DNA of 10,726 nucleotides, from positions 1 to 10,726 of the forward strand of contig CAILMA010000670.1 in NCBI GenBank assembly GCA_903835145.1, written 5' to 3'. The DNA is from an uncultured Bacteroidota bacterium. Lineage in GTDB: Bacteria > Bacteroidota > Bacteroidia > Chitinophagales > Chitinophagaceae. The notes below the pieces were generated by a model that worked only from the letters and a program-made list of their open reading frames with translations, was not told the DNA's origin and searched no databases. This document shows positions 6,779 to 10,726 of the stretch, one piece after another (the first letter of the stretch is position 1; each line of letters begins with the position of its first letter). The translations under genes were made by a program, and so were the position numbers.

Positions 6779-7993
6779 ATGTCACAATTATTCAATCGCT
6801 GCATCGCGACCACCCTATTGTTATCAGCAGTAACAGCAATAGCACAAGAAAGAAGAATTGAAGATAATTCCGGCTTATTGAACAAACTATTTAAATCAAA
6901 AGGAAAACTGAGCGGATCTGTCTATTGCGACCTGGCACACAAGGCAACCGCCGACTCATTGGCACGCGGAGGTAATAACCAGTATGTGACGATGCCGGCC
7001 AACACAAATCAACTTCAATTGCGGAGAGCGCTACTTGGCTACCGCTACCAGATAAACAACAAAATAAGCGCTGAAGTATTACTGGCAACAGAAAACACAT
7101 GGCAGTACAATCTTACAAAACCCGCGGCAACGCCTACCGACAATAACCGGCTGAATACCGAGCTACGGTTGGCAAATGTGCGTTGGGGCAATATAATAGA
7201 TGGTGGTGACCTGGTGGCAGGTAAGATATACACACCAGCATTCAGCGGCAACGCCGAAAGCATGTGGGGCTACAGGAGTGTAGAGCGCACACTGAGCGAC
7301 AGACTGGGAACTCCAATATCTGCAACGGGTGTTTCACTACAGGGCTTTCTTCCGTTCAGCGATAATATAGGTTACAACTTTATGATAGCGCGCAGCAACC
7401 AGCTCACACAAAGCAATCAAAACTGGTATTTTGGCAACGTGTTTTATAAGACACTGGAAAATAAAGTGACGATAGACCTATACAGCGACTATACCAAGCT
7501 CGACCAGCTGGCCGGACTTACGCATAGCCGCCAGATGAACAAAGTAATGATTTCGTACTCGGTACCGCGGGTGACAGTAGGTGTGGAAGCCTGCTATACC
7601 CAGCTGAAAGGCGACAATATAGCATCACGCAGAAATGATGTGAAAAGCGATACGATAACCACTAAAAGCGCAGGACTATCAGCCTTCGTAAGAGTAAAAA
7701 TCTATAAAAGGGCGCTATCGGTTTTTGCACGATACGATTACTTTACGGCCGGGCTTAATAACAACAATGGCCTTTATGCCAGTTATGCAGCGCAAAACAG
7801 CTACTTTAACCCGAACACGGCAAATGAGTTTATAACTGCAGGTTTAGATATAACGCCAGTAAGGGGGATAAAAATAATACCAAACGTTTGGTATACGAGC
7901 TACACCAACACAGGCGCGCAGGACTATGGCAGCCTGAATAAAGGATACGACTTGGTGTATCGCCTTACGCTTGCATGTCAGTTGGGGAGGTAA
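6779..7993 (+). CDS. Porin-like outer-membrane beta-barrel protein
   Basis: A 404-residue protein with a clear signal peptide (residues 1-22, basic MSQLFNR start, hydrophobic core, cleavage after AIAQ). The mature part alternates polar and aromatic residues in strand-sized segments, for example QLQLRRALLGYRYQINNKISAEVLL and ITAGLDITPVRGIKIIPNVWYTSY (each split by turns), as in a 14-18-strand barrel. A segment near residues 149-176 (LVAGKIYTPAF...YRSVERTLSD) resembles the loop of phosphate-selective porin O/P-type channels, so that family is my best guess. The final strand ends LACQLGR, not with the aromatic terminal residue common in barrels. It has its own -7 box at 6733 and is convergent with higA. 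The substrate cannot be read from sequence. Confidence 0.75.
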   Translation: MSQLFNRCIATTLLLSAVTAIAQERRIEDNSGLLNKLFKSKGKLSGSVYCDLAHKATADSLARGGNNQYVTMPANTNQLQLRRALLGYRYQINNKISAEVLLATENTWQYNLTKPAATPTDNNRLNTELRLANVRWGNIIDGGDLVAGKIYTPAFSGNAESMWGYRSVERTLSDRLGTPISATGVSLQGFLPFSDNIGYNFMIARSNQLTQSNQNWYFGNVFYKTLENKVTIDLYSDYTKLDQLAGLTHSRQMNKVMISYSVPRVTVGVEACYTQLKGDNIASRRNDVKSDTITTKSAGLSAFVRVKIYKRALSVFARYDYFTAGLNNNNGLYASYAAQNSYFNPNTANEFITAGLDITPVRGIKIIPNVWYTSYTNTGAQDYGSLNKGYDLVYRLTLACQLGR

Positions 7994-8080
7994 GTAAGTT
8001 GAAAGAGGGGATTTTCTATTTGACTTTATGATTGGGGCTCAAAAAAACAATCTGCGTCTTCTTACCTACATGCGAGTACA

Positions 8081-8446
8081 TTATGACATTTCCAGTATCA
8101 TATTGCCATCAAAATGTATTTTATTGTGGAGTTTCTTTGCAAAATCGAACGTAATCGGTCGTTTCCTATTCATAATTTCGCTGAGTGTGGAATTCCCAAC
8201 TTCAAGAAATGCAGCAAGTTTTTGACGACTAAGCCCATTTTCTTTCCTATATGCTTCAAGTAAAGTCGCTATATCGTGTTTTACGGGCATGGGAAAATGA
8301 ATGGCCTCATATGCACTTATGAGTTTAGAAAGTTCGGTTAACCTTTCCTCTTCTGCCGCACTCAGTTTGTCAAATCCTTTTTCCAAAAACTGCTCTACCT
8401 CCGCCATTATCGTATAATACTCTTTTCTGTTCTTAATCGAATCCAT
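8081..8446 (-). CDS. higA: HigA-type antitoxin with helix-turn-helix
   Basis: A 121-residue antitoxin and repressor of the HigA (COG5499-like) group. Residues 1-48 form a helical N-terminal part (VEQFLEKGFDKLSAAEEERL), followed by the family-typical linker YEAIHFPMP at 46-54. An XRE-like helix-turn-helix lies at about 60-110, with LLEAYRKENGLSRQKLAAFL and GNSTLSEIMNRKRPIT as recognisable HTH segments. It would normally neutralise the HigB mRNA interferase and repress the operon. It starts one base after the HigB stop, the toxin-first order typical of higBA. The protein appears complete, while its toxin partner is truncated, so it may now be a solitary regulator. Confidence 0.88.
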   Translation of the reverse strand: MDSIKNRKEYYTIMAEVEQFLEKGFDKLSAAEEERLTELSKLISAYEAIHFPMPVKHDIATLLEAYRKENGLSRQKLAAFLEVGNSTLSEIMNRKRPITFDFAKKLHNKIHFDGNMILEMS

Positions 8447-8447
8447 A

Positions 8448-8696
8448 CTATATCGAATTTAAAATCCCTTTTTTGCAAATTTCGTCGTATTGAGCGTGAG
8501 TGCCAATAAACCGAATATATAAAGTCCGTTTGGTAAAATGAATCATTGCTACGAGCCGGTATTTATTTCCTGCCAGATTAAAAACATACCTATCGTTACC
8601 GACAAAATCGGCACTGCTAAATGTCTCTTTGACGTCATAAAAACAAGTAAAAACGAACGTCAAAATTACATGTCTTCCGGTTTGAGCCAAACACAA
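8448..8696 (-). pseudogene. higB: HigB toxin, N-terminally truncated
   Basis: The C-terminal two-thirds of a HigB-family mRNA interferase is plain: DVKETFSSADFVGNDRYVF, then LAGNKYRLV and YIRFIGTHAQYDEI, the conserved core and end of the family. Intact members are about 95-105 residues, with a N-terminal helix pair (pattern L..F...HP.A...L..W). Here the core begins near residue 24, and the residues before it (LAQTGRHVILTFVFTC) do not match. The frame is closed upstream and has no ATG, only a TTG at 8696. I checked the other two frames up to about 8820 and found no missing N-terminus, so a deletion or replacement is more likely than a single frameshift. The toxin is probably inactive. It ends one base before higA. 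Confidence 0.75.
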
Positions 8697-8726
8697 GCGA
8701 AACGATAGGTTTCGTTATGTGATTGA

Positions 8727-8745
8727 TTGGCTTTGGACAAACCAA
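8727..8745. promoter_or_regulatory. Possible operator upstream of higBA
   Basis: An imperfect 19-base palindrome (TTGG at 8727-8730 with CCAA at 8742-8745; six of nine positions pair) lies just upstream of the truncated toxin. HigA proteins usually bind such a site to repress their own operon. The symmetry is modest, so this is tentative. Confidence 0.3.
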
Positions 8746-8775
8746 GAAACAAAATGACTGTGTGGGATCTAAGAA

Positions 8776-8803
8776 AAAATCCGAAGCGAGAGCCCCGGAT
8801 TTT
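8776..8803 (-). terminator. Terminator of the small barrel gene
   Basis: AAAATCCG (8776-8783) pairs with CGGATTTT (8796-8803). An inner GC-GAGA-GC mini-stem (8786-8793) caps it. On the minus strand it is followed by a T-rich run, so it ends the transcript of the gene at 8845-9411. It may also act on the plus strand. It separates that gene from higBA, which must therefore have its own promoter. Confidence 0.75.
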
Positions 8804-8844
8804 AAATGAGATATTGTAAAAAAGCCAGACGGCTGAATCTTGCA

Positions 8845-9411
8845 TTAATTATTATCCACTTTCTTTTTTGCCATTGTGCTGAAGCGGTAAGAAAGGCCAC
8901 CGGTAACGATACCTTTATAACCATAACCTAATTCAGCAAAAAAAGCAACCTTGCGACCAATGCGCATACCGAATGGCGTGATTTGCCCGGTAAGCTGAGG
9001 ACCTGAATTGTCGGTGCGGTTGGCATAAGCTGAAGTAGAGATGTTGAAATCGTCGAATACGGTAAGACCTATAGCTGCACCGCCATACAAACGAACTCGA
9101 ATGCGGTCGTTTCTGTTGTCGTAATAGGCATAGGTAAACTCAGGAACGAAGGACAGGTAACTGCCTGAATTGCTGATGTTTTCGAAGCCGATAGACATGC
9201 CGATTGTTGTTTTGCGGCTGAGGTAGTACTTATAGTTGATCATACCAACGCCAGAAGAGGTACTGTATGGGGGCAGATTAGCTATTGTATAAGCGCTCCA
9301 TAAGCCATAGGAAACAGAAACTTCACTTTTACCTTTTTGGGCATAGGTAGAAGGGATAAAGCTGATCATAGAAAGCGCAAGACAGAAAATGTATATCCTT
9401 CTTAGCATCAT
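8845..9411 (-). CDS. Small outer-membrane beta-barrel protein
   Basis: The 188-residue protein starts MMLRRIYIFCLALSM and has a typical signal peptide to about residue 25 (cleavage near STYAQ). The rest alternates as in an eight-strand barrel: SEVSVSYGLWSAYT, GVGMINYKYYLSRKTTIGMS, YLSFVPEFTYAYY, IRVRLYGGAAIGLTVF, ITPFGMRIGRKVAFFAELGYG and GIVTGGLSYRF. The final aromatic strand is followed by a short lysine-rich tail. This resembles the general outer-membrane beta-barrel group (PF13505-like), whose members have varied or unknown roles. The frame extends to 9474, but that start would lie inside a good promoter (9457-9487) and precede the signal peptide, so ATG 9411 is preferred, with ATG 9408 as an alternative. 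It is transcribed alone between its promoter and the terminator at 8776. Confidence 0.78.
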   Translation of the reverse strand: MMLRRIYIFCLALSMISFIPSTYAQKGKSEVSVSYGLWSAYTIANLPPYSTSSGVGMINYKYYLSRKTTIGMSIGFENISNSGSYLSFVPEFTYAYYDNRNDRIRVRLYGGAAIGLTVFDDFNISTSAYANRTDNSGPQLTGQITPFGMRIGRKVAFFAELGYGYKGIVTGGLSYRFSTMAKKKVDNN

Positions 9412-9456
9412 AGTTGCGTATTTTAAAGCTGTTGAAAATAACTGGTTATAAAGGGC

Positions 9457-9487
9457 TAAAGATATGGCAAACATTTAGTACTCCAAA
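9457..9487 (-). promoter_or_regulatory. Promoter of the small barrel gene
   Basis: On the minus strand: TTTG (complement of 9484-9487), a 19-base spacer, then TATCTTTA (complement of 9457-9464), one base off TAnnTTTG. It predicts a leader of roughly 40 bases and decides the start at 9411. Confidence 0.65.
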
Positions 9488-9609
9488 GTGTTTGCGGCAA
9501 AGAAACAAAAAAATTGGGTTTGGGTGGTAAACTATGAGCAATGAGCGTCGGTTTCCGATTATCTCGGGGGAAGGAATTTGAGCTGAAACATTGAGTTTTC
9601 GTTTCAGTT

Positions 9610-9691
9610 CAACACCTTTGGTGTTGGGGGTCGTCGTTCATCTACCGCCGGTTTCACCGGCGGCTATTGTGGTTGAAGCTCTTCGGGCTTC
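9610..9691 (+). repeat. Three-hairpin array, second locus
   Basis: Three consecutive stems with three-base loops: CAACACC-ttt-GGTGTTG (9610-9626), CCGCCGGT-ttc-ACCGGCGG (9645-9663) and GAAGCTC-ttc-GGGCTTC (9675-9691, one G-U pair). Spacers are 18 and 11 bases. Stem sequences differ from those at 5393-5460 but the architecture is the same, with a GC-rich middle stem followed by CT and a weaker third stem. Confidence 0.7.
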
Positions 9692-9756
9692 CCGGGGATC
9701 AGACGCCCGGATAGCGTGGTGTTGGCTATTGCACAGCTTAAACGTTAGAACAGATA

Positions 9757-9891
9757 TCATGCGGTGGTGTCCTTGTCCGCCCCCGCGAGGCAGGTACGCC
9801 GCGGTGACACAAGCCCCCTGCCCTCCCCGGCAAGCGGCATATTGGGTGACATGATATTAAACCTGGATGCGGAAAGCAGTCGCCTAAAGGC
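9757..9891 (+). repeat. Dispersed repeat, copy B
   Basis: Same element as 5155-5273, same orientation. Relative to copy A it carries about 16 extra bases after GGTGTCCT, and its second inverted repeat (around 9822-9846) has lost pairing. GTGTC (9768-9772) with GACAC (9806-9810) is conserved. It ends about 35 bases from the terminator of the DksA-like gene. A long plus-strand open frame that begins inside it is an antisense shadow of that gene. Confidence 0.75.
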
Positions 9892-9926
9892 ACAATACCA
9901 TAAACATAGCCAAGGACTAAACCATG

Positions 9927-9956
9927 AAAAAAGGCTGCCCGTTGCAGAGCAGCCTT
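9927..9956 (-). terminator. Terminator of the DksA-like gene
   Basis: AAGGCTGC (9931-9938) pairs with GCAGCCTT (9949-9956), eight pairs around a ten-base loop. Read on the minus strand, six T follow (complement of 9927-9932). It lies about 20 bases past the stop codon of the minus-strand gene at 9977. Confidence 0.85.
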
Positions 9957-9976
9957 CATTATCAGATTTGTTATTA

Positions 9977-10726
9977 TTAGTTTTGTTTTGTGTTCATCAT
10001 CTTTTTAGCTTCGATGCTGAGTGTAGCGTGAGGCACGGCGCGCAGACGGGCTTTTTCGATGAGTTTGCCGGTAACGCGGCAGATACCATAGGTTTTGTTT
10101 TCAATGCGTATCAGCGCCTTTTCGAGGTGATTTACAAACTGGATCTGACGACTTGCAAGCTGGGCGAGTTGTTCGCGCTCCATAGCACCGCTACCATCTT
10201 CCATGTTCATATACCTGTTTTCGGTATCTTCGGTTCCTGCTTCATCTTTGCGGGTGATCACACCCTGCAGGTAGAGCAACTCTTTACGAGCAGCTTCGAG
10301 GCGATTAGAAATCAACTCTCTGAACTCCATCAAATCTTCGTCGTTGTACCTGTAAACGGTAACCGGTGGCGGAATAGGGTCATCGAGCAGCGACCTGTAA
10401 ACTTCAGGCTGGTAAGATGGCATTTCTTCCGTTGGAACTACGTGTTTTGACTTATTCTCCATCTTGCGATGTGCTATAACTACGTTTGGTTTTTTCTCTG
10501 TAGAACGAGCTGCAGGTGTAGCCATAGGCCTCGAAGTTGTAACCATGGAAGCAGCTTTAGCAGCTACTGCCCTTCTATCGAGTGAAGAAGCCGGAATAAC
10601 TTTTTTCACTGGTACTTTCGGAGCCTTCTTGCTTACTTCTGGTTTTACTTCTTTTGCAGGCTTCGGTTCTGGTTTGGCGGCAGCTTCTTTTTTAGCAGGA
10701 GGCGGTGGCGGCGCAGGCGCAGGCGC
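9977..10726 (-). CDS. DksA/TraR-family regulator with long Pro/Lys/Ala tail, 5' end missing
   Basis: DksA/TraR proteins enter the RNA polymerase secondary channel and adjust initiation. The 249 visible residues have no stop before the right edge; the true start lies outside, and the GTG at 10609 is not it, since the same frame continues. Visible residues 1 to about 70 are low-complexity (APAPAPPPPPAKKEAAAK and similar), probably disordered. A coiled-coil hairpin follows from about 125 to 205, starting EDLMEFRELISNRLEAARKE, with an acidic turn (DEAGTEDTEN, then MEDGSGAM) where DksA has its DxxDxA tip. The C-terminal finger reads YGICRVTGKLIEKARLRAVPHATLSIEAKK: only one of the four zinc cysteines remains, so zinc is probably not bound. 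That degenerate finger is, from memory, common in Bacteroidota homologues. A terminator follows at 9927-9956. Confidence 0.85.
   Translation of the reverse strand, partial: APAPAPPPPPAKKEAAAKPEPKPAKEVKPEVSKKAPKVPVKKVIPASSLDRRAVAAKAASMVTTSRPMATPAARSTEKKPNVVIAHRKMENKSKHVVPTEEMPSYQPEVYRSLLDDPIPPPVTVYRYNDEDLMEFRELISNRLEAARKELLYLQGVITRKDEAGTEDTENRYMNMEDGSGAMEREQLAQLASRQIQFVNHLEKALIRIENKTYGICRVTGKLIEKARLRAVPHATLSIEAKKMMNTKQN

Noticed and set aside
7989..8067. Inverted repeat AGGTAAG/CTTACCT between the porin and higA
   Set aside because: Seven pairs separated by about 65 bases with no T tract; likely chance.
8588..8710. 10-base inverted repeat (8588-8597 with 8701-8710) as an invertible segment that removed the HigB N-terminus
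   Set aside because: The correctly oriented conserved HigB core starts inside the segment, so inverting it would break the toxin further rather than repair it.
9412..9474. Longer start for the small barrel protein
   Set aside because: It would place the start inside a promoter match and put 21 residues before a clear signal peptide.
9764..10450. 228-residue plus-strand frame
   Set aside because: It begins in the dispersed repeat and continues antisense to the DksA-like gene, which has strong family motifs on the other strand.

Overview
The window looks like chromosomal DNA from a Bacteroidota bacterium, and Chitinophagaceae or a close relative is my best guess. The evidence is Bacteroidota-type promoters (TTTG, 19-21 bases, TAnnTTTG) before several genes, few Shine-Dalgarno sites, a DksA/TraR-like protein with a degenerate zinc finger, and housekeeping proteins whose wording matches that phylum. 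The family placement is inference from memory of homologues, not a search.

Layout. Bases 1-231 hold a strong terminator and a weak promoter. Bases 232-2795 form a methionine/threonine block: a cystathionine gamma-synthase-family gene broken by an 8-base tandem duplication, then an intact homoserine dehydrogenase behind a structured 129-base spacer. Bases 2796-3407 hold a terminator, a hairpin repeat and no convincing gene. An unrecognised helical protein (3408-4199, minus) is divergent from ccmB, a haem-exporter membrane subunit (4431-5087, plus). Bases 5088-5627 are a repeat cluster, followed by moaE and moaD for molybdopterin synthase (minus). A 476-base divergent intergenic region leads to a porin-like outer-membrane barrel (6779-7993, plus). 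Then come a decayed toxin-antitoxin pair (higA intact, higB lacking its N-terminal part), a small outer-membrane barrel protein (8845-9411, minus), a second repeat cluster (about 9600-9890), and a DksA/TraR-like regulator that runs off the right edge.

How the parts relate. Homoserine dehydrogenase makes homoserine, and the broken enzyme would divert activated homoserine towards cystathionine and methionine, so the lesion falls in a shared pathway. MoaD carries the sulphur that MoaE inserts into the molybdenum cofactor. ccmB is only one subunit of the cytochrome c maturation machinery, and no partner genes are visible.

The most unusual content is non-coding. Two dispersed repeat families each occur in more than one intergenic region: a roughly 120-135-base element (5155-5273 and 9757-9891), and arrays of small hairpins that nearly all have three-base loops (2908-2972, 5393-5460, 9610-9691, with a worn copy at 5534-5578). 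Both families sit beyond gene ends rather than in promoters. I do not see a CRISPR array, tRNA, rRNA, transposase or prophage gene, and nothing I can defend as a wholly new multi-gene system.
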